In this document: piece by piece, positions 43,731 through 55,634 of the stretch
Position numbering within the stretch: position 1 is the stretch's first letter
Layout: each line of letters opens with the position of its first letter
Assembly (NCBI GenBank): GCA_032871835.1
Contig: CM065299.1
Location: forward strand, 46,016,706 to 46,080,705
DNA from: Dipteronia dyeriana
Lineage: Eukaryota > Streptophyta > Magnoliopsida > Sapindales > Sapindaceae
Length of the DNA stretch: 64,000 nucleotides
Direction of reading: 5' to 3'
Program-made: the position numbers and the translations under genes
The notes under the pieces: generated by a model
Told to the model about the DNA's origin: nothing
Seen by the model: only the letters and a program-made list of their open reading frames with translations
Database searches by the model: none

Positions 43731-45040
43731 ATTACCCCTTTAAATTCTTCGCTGAGGGGTTGCGCTTGTTCATTCTCAAAAAACTCACATCAGAAAATTT
43801 TTCTAGCCCAGATTTCTCTACGTAGAAAGTCGCGATTATCTGTAGAAGATTTTGCATCAGATTTCATTCAAGGTTAGTTTTATTGGAACCAACTTTCCGT
43901 CTTTGAATATGTACTATATCTCTTGAAGAGCTCAATCGTGGGGATTTTCAACTGGTTTCCTGCATTCAAAGATTATTGGGGGAAATCCCCCCAGATGAAC
44001 CCCTTTTTTTAGAAATCGACGTTTCTGGGCTTCACCCTGATGTTCATTTTAGTTTTGTTTCCAATTTTGATTCTGATACATCTAGTTCTGAATCTGCCAT
44101 TTCTAATCACAGGGTACAACTTCAATCAAGGATGGGAAAGCATCAAAGTAGAAGTGAAGTCCATAAGCACAACTCAGGCAGTGTTCGGATCAGAGAGTAG
44201 ACTGTTAACGAGAACGAGAACGATATCGAAAAGGCGTTCAAAGTATCTCGTCTTTATTTCTCTGTTGATCACCAGAGTGGGTTTGATGCTGAACCGAACG
44301 TGGTAGGGTAAAAGAGATCGGGAAGTATCGTACCCGATTCGACCTGGATAATTCGGTTACTTTGATTCCTGCGGGTGATAGAGCTGCGAGGAATCCTCCC
44401 CCGAGCATGGTGGCAATCTATGGATCCATGCTCTATTGCGGCGTCACTCTTCCTCTTCAACCGTTCATTGCCTTTTTTTTAACTGAATCAGGGATCGCTC
44501 CGGCTCAATTGGCCTCGAATAGCTACAAGATATTGATGTTCATGTGGCACATGTGGAGTCGGATGAACTTGTTGCCGCCTCCCCCTAGTGAAATCAGGCA
44601 CTTCTTCACGCTGAGGCAGTCTGGCAAGACAGAGACCTATTTTCTCAAGTCTAATCCGCCAGATTGCTGGGTCCCCGAGGGGACAAAGGTGAATCGGGGA
44701 GTTGATACCTCTGATGACCCCAAAAAAGAGGGGTTTTATATAGGGATTCCCTTTATCCAACAAGTTCTGGAAGAACAGTTGGTTTTTGCCTGAGGGAATC
44801 TAGGTCTTGAAGTCAGTCTCTCGGCTGGGGAAACTCGGAAAGTGTTAAAAGTTCCCCACTTTTTCTGTTCCCCCGAGGTATGGATCAAGAAAAAGCTTGA
44901 ATTTAGCGATGTTGAGCTGACCAGACTTGCTCGGGCAGTAATTTGCACTCTGGAGAAGAAGAGCAGGACTTATCTTTTCAACGAGAAAAATATGATAGAG
45001 CTCGGCTTCTTCAGCTAGATTTCGGACTATCGTAGGCGAT

Positions 45041-45140
45041 GTAAGTGATCTTTGTAACCCACTTTTTTTTTATTTTTTTTTGTTAATTATTTTTTGCTTT
45101 TTATATATATTCTGACTCAATTCCCCTTTTTCCTTCTAAG
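45041..45140 (+). other. Intron 1 of the accessory gene in D (100 nt)
   Basis: Donor GGCGAT/GTAAGTGATC (consensus GTAAGT), a T-rich tract, acceptor CCTTCTAAG at 45140. Joined exons read through at phase 1 into LYDTDIVLDLQ, matching LFDTDVVSDLQ in B. Confidence 0.8.
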
Positions 45141-45904
45141 TGTATGACACGGACATCGTCTTAGACCTTCAGGCTCGCCAAGTGAAGTCGATTCTTCAAG
45201 CGAGCCTAAAGGAAGCTTCTCATCAAAGTGAAGATGGTATTGCCCCGCCTGAGTCTGACAAGGAACCTGTCGTGGCTGAGGAGCAGGTCCTAGAATATAT
45301 CCCCGAGGAAGTCGTTCAGTCGATCGTAGGGGAGTCTAGTGGTCTGAGTGGCCCAACGGATCATACTCAAGAGTTGCCTGATGATGGGGAGAGGCAAAGT
45401 GAAAGTCTTGGTGAAGGGTCTGTCGAGCGGTCTGATGCCGATAATGGAGGTAAAACCTCCGAGGGTCAAGTACATATAGATTCTGAATTTTTTGAATCCT
45501 TCCGGGATGATGTTCAGAAAGATCCTGCAGCTGACCTCAACTTCCACCGTTCTTGGGCTGAGAAAAGGAAAGCGGTCAACTCTCCTGATAGTCCTCAAAA
45601 GGTCCCTCGGGTGGTCTCATTCATTGACTCCAGTGATGAAGATACTGGGGCTGAGATTCCTCCGAGCGTTAATGTTGAAGCATCGGCAGGTGTGGAGACT
45701 TCTAACCCAAACAGGGGTTCCGCTCCCCCTGAGGTTGAAGATCTAGAGGCTGAACCCTCAGGAGATCCTTCATATCCTTCTCCCCAAGCTATGCTAGGGG
45801 CGATGTCATCTAACCGGGTTTTTATCGGGGATGATCACTGGAGTCATCTCAAGGGCGTGCCTCTGACGAGTTATCTTCAAAATATCTTCAACGGCGCATC
45901 TTAT

Positions 45905-45971
45905 ATAAGTTATTCCTAACTCTTCAATTGTCTTGCTTGTTCGCCAGTTTTTTAATTAAACTTCTTTGTAG
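45905..45971 (+). other. Intron 2 position in D, donor mutated
   Basis: Acceptor CTTCTTTGTAG is present, but the donor reads ATAAGTTA where A has GTAAGTTA. The intron should no longer be spliced normally. Confidence 0.65.
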
Positions 45972-46959
45972 ATGGTGGTCGAGTTTGCTGAGCTGGTTCA
46001 GACGCAGCAACATCAAGCTGATCGAATAAGGCGTCTTGAAGCTCAGCTGAAAGAAAGTGAGGATAGCCGTGCTCGGGTCGAATTGGCTTATCAGAAAGAA
46101 GTTGGCATGCCTAAGTCTTTGCCGACCACTGTTTGGTGAAGCAGGTGGAGGCCAAGGAGAAAGCTTTTTTGGCATAAGAGAAAGCAACGTCGCTTCAAAA
46201 CTTGTTGTCCTCTACCCAGGAATCAATGCTTAAAGCCGAACAAGAAGCGGAGCAGTCCAAGTCGGCGTATGAACAGAAGATCGAATACTTGGAGCGCCAG
46301 GCTTTCACGGTCAAATCCTTATCCAAAGAGGCCAGGTTGGAACTCGAAGTCCAAGGGGTATACCGTTTTAAAAGATCCCCTACCTACGATGCCCTTCTCC
46401 TTCGGGAGTTTCACCGAGGGCTAGGTTCAGCTGGCGAGTTCTTCAAGGTTAAGAATCGGGCAACTGAGAAAGCCCGAACAAACTGGGAGTTGTCGATCAA
46501 GAATCACGTGAATCGGTCCTTGGAATCTCTTCAGACTCAGATGAAGGATTGGAAGCTTACTGTCGTAGCCGAGGCAAATAGCCCCATCCCATGCATTTTG
46601 AGGTTCCATCCGAGCAATCCCTCTGGACCTTTTACGCCAGTCAAGAGTCGGTCGTGGAAGGTGTTGTGCCAGATGTCGGACCGATCCCAGAAGAAGATTA
46701 CAGGCAGTGGATGGACGATTCTGTCGACACAAATGCTTGGCCTTCCAATGAAAGTCTGCTTCGTGAATATGAAATGGTGCCCGACCCGAGTATCGGCAAA
46801 AGTTCTAAATCCTCACAACCTTGATTTTTGTAGAAATTCATTTTTGTAGAGTTTCTTTGTAACAATTCTTTTAACAATTCTTTGTAAAGAATCTAATGAA
46901 ATCCCGAGTTAACAAATTCTTAAAACCGAGTGGTTTTGATCTGATTCATTGCTCAAGGA

Positions 46960-47410
46960 CTTTCACTGAGTATCTTCTTTAACTTGATTCTATTGCCGAG
47001 TATCTTAAACTGGCTATTGCTGATGTTCAGGCAACCTTACCGAATATCTTATTAAACCGGTTGTCACCCAAATAATTTTTAACACCAAATATCTTATTAA
47101 ACTGGCTATTGCAATCTTCATGCCAAGTCTTATTAAACTGGCTATTTCTGATTTTTGGGTAACTTCACCAAGTATCTTATTAAACTTGTTTCGTTACCCG
47201 AATAATTTTAACACCAAGTATCTTATTAAACTGGCTATTAGAAATTTATGCCAAGTATCTTATTAAACAGACTATTTCTGATGTTCAGGTAACCTCACAG
47301 AGTATCTTATTAAACTGGTTGTCACCCGAATAATTTTTAACGCCAAGTATCTTATTAAACTAGCTATTGCAATCTTTATGGCAAGTATTTTATTAAACTG
47401 GCTAGTATTA
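46960..47410. repeat. Tandem repeats between convergent genes in D
   Basis: About ten copies of an AGTATCTTATTAAACTGGCTAT-like half-unit at roughly 40-50 bp spacing, alternating with TTGCAATCTT..GCC and TCACCCGAATAATTTT. Same family as 21240-21500 and 34650-34922. Confidence 0.85.
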
Positions 47411-47985
47411 TTAACCGAGTCATCTTAAAACAGGCAAGTAGATTATACTTGTGTTTCATACTCGGTTGCTACCCAAACATTACATCAAGGCTCACCATGA
47501 TCATATGTTTTGAGTCCTTACATATTACCGAGAACGTCTCCCCAGTTTTTCTGTACAAGGGTTTGCCGAATCGTTAAGCATTTCAAATAGCTTAACACAG
47601 TTACGCATTTCACCAGAATTTTTTCAGATAGCGTCCCGAGCCTTTCTCCAGAATCTGGTGCATCGGGTTTGCCTTTTTACTAAGGTCAATTGACCTTGCT
47701 CGATTGGCATGCTCCTTCGAGCTTCTTCGCCCATTCGGGAGTCAATGGTCCCGAGTATTCTATTTGCATGTTCTTATTATCATGCTCGTCTTTCATATAT
47801 TCTTATTATCATATGCTTTATTTTTCGAAAATCCCGAGTTTGATTTTTATTTATAACTGCAAAACCAACAAAGATTTAAGTTTCCAAGCTAATATTTGAC
47901 CTAACTAAAATTTTCCTGACTAGAAAGTAAAATAAAAAAATAATTTAAGGATATAAAATTTTCAGATATTGGGCATTGCATGGTC
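47411..47985. other. 3' spacer of element D
   Basis: Noncoding, homologous to 21501-22082. The frame 47690-47899 matches the frame at 21780-21983 only because the DNA is homologous; no domain. Confidence 0.6.
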
Positions 47986-49182
47986 GCGGTAAAACCCCTC
48001 CATTGGGTCGTGCAATCCAATATGCTCAATGGCCAGCTATCCTTTCGATCTTGTACGGGCCTTCCCACTTATCAGCTAGGGAACCTGCAGCTTTATTTTT
48101 TGTATTCAATGACACCTTCCTGAGTACAAGGTCTCCTAGTTGGAAATTCTTGACCCGAACCTCAGAGTTTTATTGACGAGCTACTCTTTGCTGATTTGCC
48201 ATATTTCTTATTCGAGATTTCTTCCTTTTCTCTTCTAGCTCATCTAGATTTTGTAACAGCATATCAACATTCTAATCTTCATCATATAGCCTGACCAGGG
48301 GTGATGCATATGATGTTTCTACGGGGATAATAGCTTCTGTTCCAAACGCTAAGGTGAATGGAGTCTCTCCTATTGACGTTCTTACTGTCGTTCGATATGC
48401 CCATAATACTTCGGGTAGCTTTTCAACCCAGCTTCTTTCTTGGCATCTAGCTTTTCTTTGAGTGAATGCTTGATGATTTTGTTTACTGCTTCAGCCTGTC
48501 CGTTTATCTGAGGATGGGCAGGTGTGGTATAGTAATTGGCAATTTGGTACTCCTTGCACAACTGTCTGAATTTTAGGTTATCGAACTGGGTGTCGTTATC
48601 AGTGATGATAGTGTTAGGGACTCCAAACCTATAGAGTATATTCTTTTTCATGAAATTTGTGGTTTTGCTTCTGTGCTGTGCACTAATGCTTCAGCTTCTG
48701 CCCACTTCATGAAGTAGTCAACTGCTACTATGGCATACTTCGCTCCACCTCCGGTCCCAACTGGTATTGAGCCGATTAAATCCAAACCCCACATGGCAAA
48801 TGGCCATAGGGATGTGAGGTTTCTAAGTTGTTCAGCAGGTTGTCGGATATCATTAGCAATCCTTTGGCAAGTGTTGCAACTCTCCAAACATTACTGTGCA
48901 TATGAGAATAAAGAAAGCCAATAATAGTCTTGCATGAGTACCTTGTGTGCTAAACTTTTACCCCCAGTGTGGTTTCCGCAAACTCCTCTGTGGATTTCCT
49001 ATAATATTCGATATGCATCTTCCTCTAGTACACATATTTGAAGTGTTCTGGAAAACCCCCTTCTGTATAGTTTGCCTCCAACCAACATGTACCTTGTTGA
49101 TCGATACCTGATACGTTTTGCTTATAAGGGATCTTTCAGGAGCACGCCTTCTTCCAGAAACCTTTTCAGTTGAGTCATCCAA
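47986..49182 (-). pseudogene. Element D integrase
   Basis: Minus strand. 48958-49182 gives the entry to the zinc module (RRAPERSLISKTYQVSINKV in a shifted frame). 48648-48887 has MESCNTCQRI and PFAMWGLDLIGSIP, then KYAIVAVDYFMKWAEAEALV (first Asp). 48382-48651 has NTIITDNDTQFDNLKF (second Asp; Gly of NGTQ is Asp) and TPAHPQINGQAEAVNKI (Glu). The C-terminal WEGPYKIE-type block is near 48040-48090. Catalytic residues survive; frames do not. Confidence 0.88.
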
Positions 49183-49297
49183 CCATATGGCGGTGTTCAG
49201 ATTTCTAAAATTTCTAAGTTTTTCGGTTCAGCTGTGCTCGGTTTGAGGAGATGTGCAACCAAAATAGTTTTTGGCCTAATTATGGTTATTCCTGATG

Positions 49298-49924
49298 CTA
49301 GTTTGGACAAAGTGTCTGCCTTTTTATTCTTCTCGCTGAGGATCTGGGCAATCCTATATTCTTTGAATTTCTGGAGGAGCTATTTGAAATGTTACGATAG
49401 GCTATCATGCCTTCATCCTTGGCTTGGTATTCGTCCAGGACATGGTTGACAACTACCTGTGAATCGCTGAATATCTCGACTTCATCTGCCCCGAGAGCTA
49501 TGCAGACTCTGAGTCCAGCTAGTAGCGCATCGTACTCGGCTTGATTGTTGGTTGCTTTGAAGTCAAATCTCATGGCACATTTGACATCATCTCCTTCTAG
49601 AGTGCATACTACGATCCCTGCCCCGCTACCATGAGTGTTTGAAGAGCCATCAACATACAATTTCCATGGGAAATTTTTTCCCAACATCTTTTTTGCTTCC
49701 AGGTTTGGCTCTGTGAACTCTGCTATAAAATCCGCCAATGCTTGCCCTTTAAGAGATGTCATATGAATGTAGTGGATATCGAATTCACTTAGCTCGATTT
49801 CAAATTTGGTTAGTCTTCCTGAAATCTCTGGTTTCTGTAAAATTTGTCTCAATGGGCTGTCGGAGAAAACCTGGATTGTATGAGCCTGAAAGTAAGGCCT
49901 TAGCTTCCTTACCGCTAAAAACAA
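49298..49924 (-). pseudogene. Element D RNase H1 end and second RNase H
   Basis: One open minus-strand frame of 208 codons. It begins in RNase H1 (AVRKLRPYFQAHTIQVFSD, QKPEISGRLTKFEIELSEFD), then the second RNase H: WKLYVDGSSNTHGSGAGIV, KATNNQAEYDALLAGLRV and DEVEIFSDSQVVVNHVLDEYQ. All expected acidic residues are present. It shifts at the end (about 49380) where one A of a tract is lost. Confidence 0.9.
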
Positions 49925-49926
49925 TG

Positions 49927-51169
49927 CTAGTGCTTTTTTTCTACCTGTGAGTTCCTGGTCTCGACTGGTAAGAGTGCCTTGCTGGTATAATACACTGGCT
50001 TATTTACTTCTTCTTCTGTTCTGACTATGACTGAGCTTGCTTCTAGTTCTGTAATTGATAAGTACAAATGAAGTATCTCTCCAATTTGTGATTTTAAAAG
50101 GATGGGAGCATGCCCCATGTACTCTTTGATTTTTAACAAAGCCTGCTCTCACTCTTCATTCCATTTTAGTCCTTTTCCTATTTTGATTACTCTAAAATAG
50201 GGTGTGCATCTGTCCGTGGCCTTTGAGATGAATCTTCCCAAGGAAACTAAACATCTTGTTAAGCGTTGTACTTCTTTTAATGTCCTTGATGATGTCATTC
50301 TCTACAAGGCTTGGATCTTTTCTGGATTGACTTCGATTCCCCTTTGGTGAACTTGAAAACCCAAGAACCTTCCTGAAGGAACTCTGAAGGAACTCTGAAG
50401 GAACTCTGAATAAACACTTGTTCGGATTCAGCTTCATTTGGTATCTCCTCAAAACATCAAATGTCTCTCGCAGGTCCGAGGTATGCTTGTCTGCCGAGAT
50501 GCTCTTGGTTAGCATGTCATCAATGTACACTACCATGTTCCTTCCTATTTGCCATGCGAAGATTCTGTTGACCAGCCTTTGATATGTTACCCCTGTATTT
50601 TTTAACCCAAAGGGAATTCCTGTGTAACAGTACAAGCCTTGATCAGTTGTAAATGTTGTTTTTTCTTCGTTTGCCTTGTTCATCCGGATTTGGTTATATC
50701 CCGAGTATGCGTCCATGAAACTGAGCAATTTGTGGCCTGATGTAGCGTCCACCAACTGATCTATCCTCAGCAATGGAAAATTGTCTTTTGGGCATGCATT
50801 ATTCAAATCTGTGAAATCTACGCACATTCTTCATTGTCCATTTTTCTTTTGGATGAAGACTACATTAGCTACCCATTGAGGGTAGTTGATTTCTCTAATC
50901 GACCCTACGGCGTGTAGCTTTTCTACTTTCTATTTGATTGCATGACTTCTCTCGAGATTAAACGACCTCCTCTTTTGCATCACTGGCTTTGTATTCGGGT
51001 CTACCGCGAGATTGTGAGTTACTATTTGGGCATCTATCCAGACCATGTCTTCATGACTCCAGGCGAACACATCTTTGTATTCTTTAAGCAGATCAGTGAG
51101 GCTTTGTTTAAAATTTCCTTCCAGATTGGCCCCGATCTTGACCTTCTTATCTGGCTCATCTTCTTTCAA
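49927..51169 (-). pseudogene. Element D reverse transcriptase and RNase H1
   Basis: Minus strand. 50930-51169 (LTDLLKEYKDVFAWSHEDMV), 50192-50827 (MCVDFTDLNNACPKDNFPLL, FMDAYSGYNQIRMNKANEEK, GLYCYTGIPFGLKNTGVTYQ), YIDD at 50516-50527. 49927-50139 holds the start of RNase H1 (SITELEASSVIV, KPVYYTSKALLPVETRNS). A 13-bp unit (AAGGAACTCTG with flanks) is triplicated at about 50376-50415 inside the thumb region and shifts the frame. The longest intact RT stretch in the window. Confidence 0.92.
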
Positions 51170-52032
51170 GATAATTTCTTTGATCGGTTCACTTTTGGAT
51201 TCATTAGACTCTTCCCTTGGATCAAATTCTAATGACAGTGACTCTTTGTTCTGGCTTGGCTGCGTTAAAGTGCATACCTGTTCACCATTATTTTTATCTT
51301 TGTATACTGAGTAGTTTTACCGTCCCGAGTTACCTAACCTCAATTCCTCTGAATCCTCTTAATTGAGTATGGAAAGGTTGTAGATCCTTTCAGTCCAACC
51401 TAAGTTAATCGTAGACGGCTACAATGAGAATGTCTACCGAACTTCCATTATCTATCAAGATTCTCCTGACTTCTTGGTTACCAATCTGGGCACTTATGAC
51501 CAAGGCGTCATTTGGCTGAACATCGACCCCTATGCGAGTCTACCTCTGTGAATATTATTGGGTCCCATCCTTCTTTTACCCTTTTCGAGTCTGGATTGAC
51601 CGAGTTCACGTCAAAGTTATGTCTTGCTTCTACTGATTCTCTGATTTCAAGCGTTCGCTCTCGGTTACTTCTCCCAGTGGATGGTCCTCCAAAGATTGTA
51701 TGTATTACTTCATTTGCCTCTGGACTTGCCCTTTGATTTCGACCAAAGTTGTGATCAGCCCTGATCTCTTTCTTTGTTTCCGACTTCTTATCCCTTTTCA
51801 AGATTACATCCTGAAGATGTTCCTCCCGAATGATGGTGTCTATGTAATCTCTGAGCTGATAACACTTGGAAGTCTCATGACCGGTTTACTTATGGAATCT
51901 GTAATATTTGGTTGTATCTCACTAAGCAAACTAAGACTGTCGACGGGGCTCTCTTTCCTGATTTTTCTCTTCCAGCATGGCTAGAATTTATTCCTGCTTT
52001 TTTTGAAGTGGGGTGTTATTGGCGTATCTACC
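51170..52032 (-). pseudogene. Element D gag end and protease, with deletion
   Basis: Minus strand. After the stop at 52033-52035 come YANNTPLQKKQE, the FHKETGHETSKC-type block, and 51508-51801 (SNRERTLEIRESVEARHNF, DPIIFTEVDSH). The protease site RILIDNGSSVDIL is near 51435-51475. At about 51309-51311 the sequence jumps from the post-protease linker to the middle of the protease: about 225 bp present in A (25375-25600) are missing, removing the LLGRPFLN block. Confidence 0.8.
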
Positions 52033-53434
52033 TTAAAATTTCTCCGTGGTTTGTTCGGCATTACGCCCGTTTTCCCCATCCTTGCTTTTTTCTTTGCTGT
52101 TTCTTTTCTGTTTTCCCTTTTGGTTCTGCACCTTGAACTCATCATCCTTTTCAGGTTTTAATCCATGCATATAGCATCCTCCCGTTTCTAATTCTTCTTA
52201 TTCGGCTAGTGCATATCCTTCCACCATGTCCATCATATCTGAATATCTGGTTAAACGGGCTCTTCTTAAGTCAAAAGATAGCCATCCATTCTATAGATTG
52301 TTTATGAACGCAATAATTATTGCTTCGTCGTTTGCACCGCCGATTTCTAATACAGCTTGGCTGAATTTCCCCAGATATTTCTTCAACGACTCATCTTTTC
52401 CTTGCATTATCTAAGAAAGGTAAGCCACTGATTTTTTCCTGTGAACGTTGCTCAGAAATTACCTTGAGAAACTCTTGCTTAGTTAGCTGAAGCTTCCGAT
52501 GCTCGCTGTGGGCAATCTTCCGAACCGTTTTAAGCCCGTGTCTCCTATAGTTTGTGGAATGTTGAGGCATAGTAAGGGATCGTTGTGGGCATACTAGGCC
52601 ATAGCACTTTTATAGCGTCTGACGTGTTCTTTAGGGTCTGTATCTTTCTTGAACTGCTCCACGTGCGGCATCCTAAACCTTTCTGGGAATGAAGTCCGTA
52701 AGATTTCCCTAGTGAATGGATTGTCAGAATCTTTGTCAGATAAATCGTTGTACACATAATGTCTGACCAGCGCTTCTATTTGACGTCTACTGTTCTCGAT
52801 TTCTCAAATTAGGCTCTGAATTACGACATCTCTATCTCCCACCGAACTTCCATGATGGTTAAACTGTTGGGTGATTGTCATTCCTCTCTCTGGCTCTTCA
52901 CTCTGATACCGAGCTTCACTGGTTGATTCTTACAGGCGTATGGTTCCGTGATGACGCTTGCAATGGTGCTGATCGCTATCTTCTGATGACGACCAATCCC
53001 TGTGCCAGTCACGTTTGAGGTGTCTGGCACAGGTTGTCTTGTCATGGTTCTGCTTCTGGCTTGGTCATTCTCTTCGGGTGTTTCACGTCTAGCCTGATTA
53101 ATTAGAGTAGAGTCCTTCTGGCTTCGGATGCGTTTAGTTCTGGCCTCACTACAACCGAACAAAGCCTTTCAGGTGGGAGGTTAGGAGGTTGTGCTTCTTC
53201 TGCAGCCAGTAGATCAACTCCTTGTTTTGCTGCGCCTGCCACCAGTTGTTGAAACGCCTCTCAGAAGCGTTGTGTCAGGTATTCGTTTGTCGGAGGAATT
53301 TGCTGGATCCCTGCTAGGGATGTTGGTTGGTTTTCCATAGTTGTAGTCAGATCTCGCGAGCTACTGCCAACATGGAAGTTATCTGGAGATTTTTGTACAT
53401 CCCCAAAACTGCTTCTGCTTCTGCTTCCTGCCAT
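52033..53434 (-). pseudogene. Element D gag
   Basis: ATG at 53434 gives MAGSRSRSSFGDVQKSPDNF, as in A and B. 52878-53162 is out of frame; 52545-52757 overlaps the YNDLSDKDSDNPFTREIL block. The core end (LKKYLGKFSQAVLEIGGAND) is read near 52300-52400 and the Lys-rich tail near 52080-52180. Ends in TAA at 52033-52035 after TEKF, at the shared stop position. Multiple shifts. Confidence 0.85.
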
Positions 53435-53462
53435 TACCTTTAATTAAATCGGAGGTTCAAGC

Positions 53463-53481
53463 CCCTTCCTCTAGCGCCAAT
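53463..53481 (-). other. Primer binding site of element D
   Basis: Minus strand: ...TCAACA, then ATTGGCGCTAGAGGAAGGG, directly after the 5' LTR. Confidence 0.8.
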
Positions 53482-54358
53482 TGTTGACGTGGATTTCTGG
53501 ATGTATAAGAAAAGCCAACAAGATTTGGATTTTAGCTGTGATCTTAAAGAGAAGAGAAGGAGAAAGTAATCGGACGTAAGTTTTTACATGGTAAAACTCC
53601 GATGATCGGAGAAACGTCCACGGGTGGTTGAATAATCAACGAAGCCAAAATCCACTATGAATAGAATAATTACAATTCTTGATCTCTCTTTTTCTCTCTG
53701 TATTTTTTTTATATGATATTGTATATTTTGTGATGAGATTATGGGTCTATTTATATGTTCATAGAACCCTAATACCCTTTGTACAAGTAATAAAAGATCT
53801 TTGTATTTAACTATGATTGGTTACTTGTTTGAAGTAAACTGTCATCTTTCCTATTTCGGAGACTTGTACTGAGATCGAATGGGACTCTAGTGATTCATTC
53901 CAGTTAGGACTTTTTTCCTTATAAGAGTGTAGTGTTTTTGAAGAAATAAAATTGTTGCCTGATTAGGAACCCTTTCTGCTTGGTATTCTGTCCTTCCTGA
54001 AATTCCGCTTTGATATGGATATCTTCACGTATTTTAATGACTCGATTCATGTAAGCTATGTGACGGGCTTTTTATTCAGTTTTCTTAATGTTTGTCCCGA
54101 GTAGAACACGATATCAGCTGGCCCCGAGTGACGTCATCTGATCCTGAGTAGAAAATATCATCAACTTGCCCCGAGTATCTTTAACTGACCCCGAGCAGTA
54201 TATGACCCCGAGTAGGTTTAGTTCAATACTTGTTTACTCAGGCTTCTCTTCTTTGGTGATGTCTTGCAGGATATTTTCTGAATGCCTATTTGGACGTCCA
54301 TCTGGAAATTTTATCCTCTTTGTCGATGACATACGTTTGATAAAATTTACATACGACA
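53482..54358 (-). mobile_element. Element D 5' LTR (877 bp)
   Basis: TGTTGACGTGGATTTCTGG to ACATACGACA on the plus strand. Minus-strand TATA-like ACATATAAATAGACC at about 53742-53757. The segment around 54195 lacks bases present in the 3' copy. The frame 54166-54450 crosses the LTR border and is chance. Confidence 0.95.
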
Positions 54359-55634
54359 AAAATAAAAAACAATATATTAAGCTACTTTATATAGCCTTGC
54401 CGCCCAACACATATACATGGGCCAATATATTATTTTTCTTATTTTATTAAATTCATTCGACCTTAATAAAAAGTCCACATGTGAACTAGACCTATTCTTA
54501 TAAAAAGAAACAAGTCCACATGCCTTAATACAATTCTAGATGGACCCCTAAATTGGTCCGGTAGACTATATCAAGTGATCCATGCAAGTTTGTGTGAATT
54601 GGGGATCTTGGCGGGCTATCTAAATTTAAGCTCCAATAGACACAACCCAATTACAATCAACAAATGATTCACTTAGGTTCGATCTATTAATTTTAGTTCA
54701 TTCCACTAAAGAAAAAAATTTAAACTCTTAAATAAAGATAGATTAAGTTAATATTTCTCATTCATACCTTGAACAATCTTAATTGAGAAAATGTATCCTC
54801 GTGAAGAATATCAGTAATCGTCAAGAGGTCATAGACCGCCTATAGCTCTCTAAGTTACCATATTTACTCATATGACCATATTTTGAACTTGAATATTTTG
54901 ACTTGTCCAGAAGCCATGTTTAAATAGACATTATTGAAAACTTAACGTTAAGATTTAATATCCAACACCTCAAAACATCCATATGATGATATTCCACTCT
55001 CATTTCATAAAATGGAGCCACGATGTCCATATCTATAAATGATGTCCTCTATCGACTAACAAATGAATACCACCAAACTATCGAGGATAGACTATACTAT
55101 ATAATTGTACCCATTGATAGCTCAGATGATATCACTTGCAACCATAAGTCCATCATTTATCTCAGGATTGAGATAGACTCTCCGATTGTCTTCAAGTGAA
55201 AACTTTTATCCATCAACGATTCTAGATAAAGTATTTCAATGTGTTCTATTTCAATGCACCCAGTGCACTAGATTCTTTTTCCTAAATACACCACACTTTG
55301 ATGATTTTATACTCATCATAACACATTTGATCCCACTCAAATGCTTGCAAAAGAATCTACAACTTTGACAAGATAAAGAAGCCCAACCTTTTATCTTAAG
55401 TTGTGAATATTAATCAAGACTAACTAAAGAATTGTGTCTACCTCATACATATCTAGATGTATGAACAATTCTTCTTTTCTCATAGTCTTTTGACCTTATG
55501 ATTATTTACTTTTGACAATTATAATAATTAAACTATAAATGCTATAAGAATTGTTAAACCATAAATCACTTTATTAATATGAAAAGATTGTAAAATACAT
55601 TATTATACTCTTGTCATCAAGCATAATCACAACA
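54359..55634 (-). mobile_element. C-family LTR (minus), second piece
   Basis: Resumes with AAAATAAAAAACAATATATT after D and ends AATCACAACA at 55634, the reverse of TGTTAGGATT with changes. Flanked on the right by integrase sequence of F, so the C element had inserted into F. Confidence 0.9.

Larger units (their letters stand above)
43882..46824 (+). pseudogene. Tat1 antisense accessory gene, copy in D
   Basis: Exon 1, 43882-45040: the start codon is ATT for ATG, a shift lies near 43970, and the conserved domain is well kept (MVAIYGSMLYCGVTLPLQPF, ESGIAPAQLASNSYKILM). A stop follows QLVFA at 44791. Exon 2, 45141-45904, is one open acidic frame of about 254 codons (RVVSFIDSSDEDTGAEIPP). Exon 3, 45972-46824, has the coiled coil (AEQEAEQSKSAYEQKIEYLE) and the conserved end (EGVVPDVGPIPEEDYRQWMD, GKSSKSSQP). 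Shifts near 46115 and 46550 break exon 3. The middle exon being open is notable. Confidence 0.85.
40062..54358 (-). mobile_element. Tat1 element D, complete, with nested C solo LTR
   Basis: TGTTGACGTC (40062) to ATACGACA (54358), flanked by AAAAT at 40057-40061 and 54359-54363. Gag-pol is on the minus strand, the accessory gene on the plus strand. Length without the nested LTR and its duplicated target is about 11.9 kb. The order of parts is the mirror of B. A deletion of about 225 bp removes the protease C-terminus near 51310. It is dead. Confidence 0.95.

Noticed and set aside
45140..45919. The 259-codon frame in D as an independent gene
   Set aside because: It is exon 2 of the accessory gene: it starts at a splice acceptor and ends just past the mutated donor of intron 2.
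54166..54450. 94-codon frame across the D LTR border
   Set aside because: It crosses the insertion boundary between D and the C LTR, so it cannot be an inherited gene.
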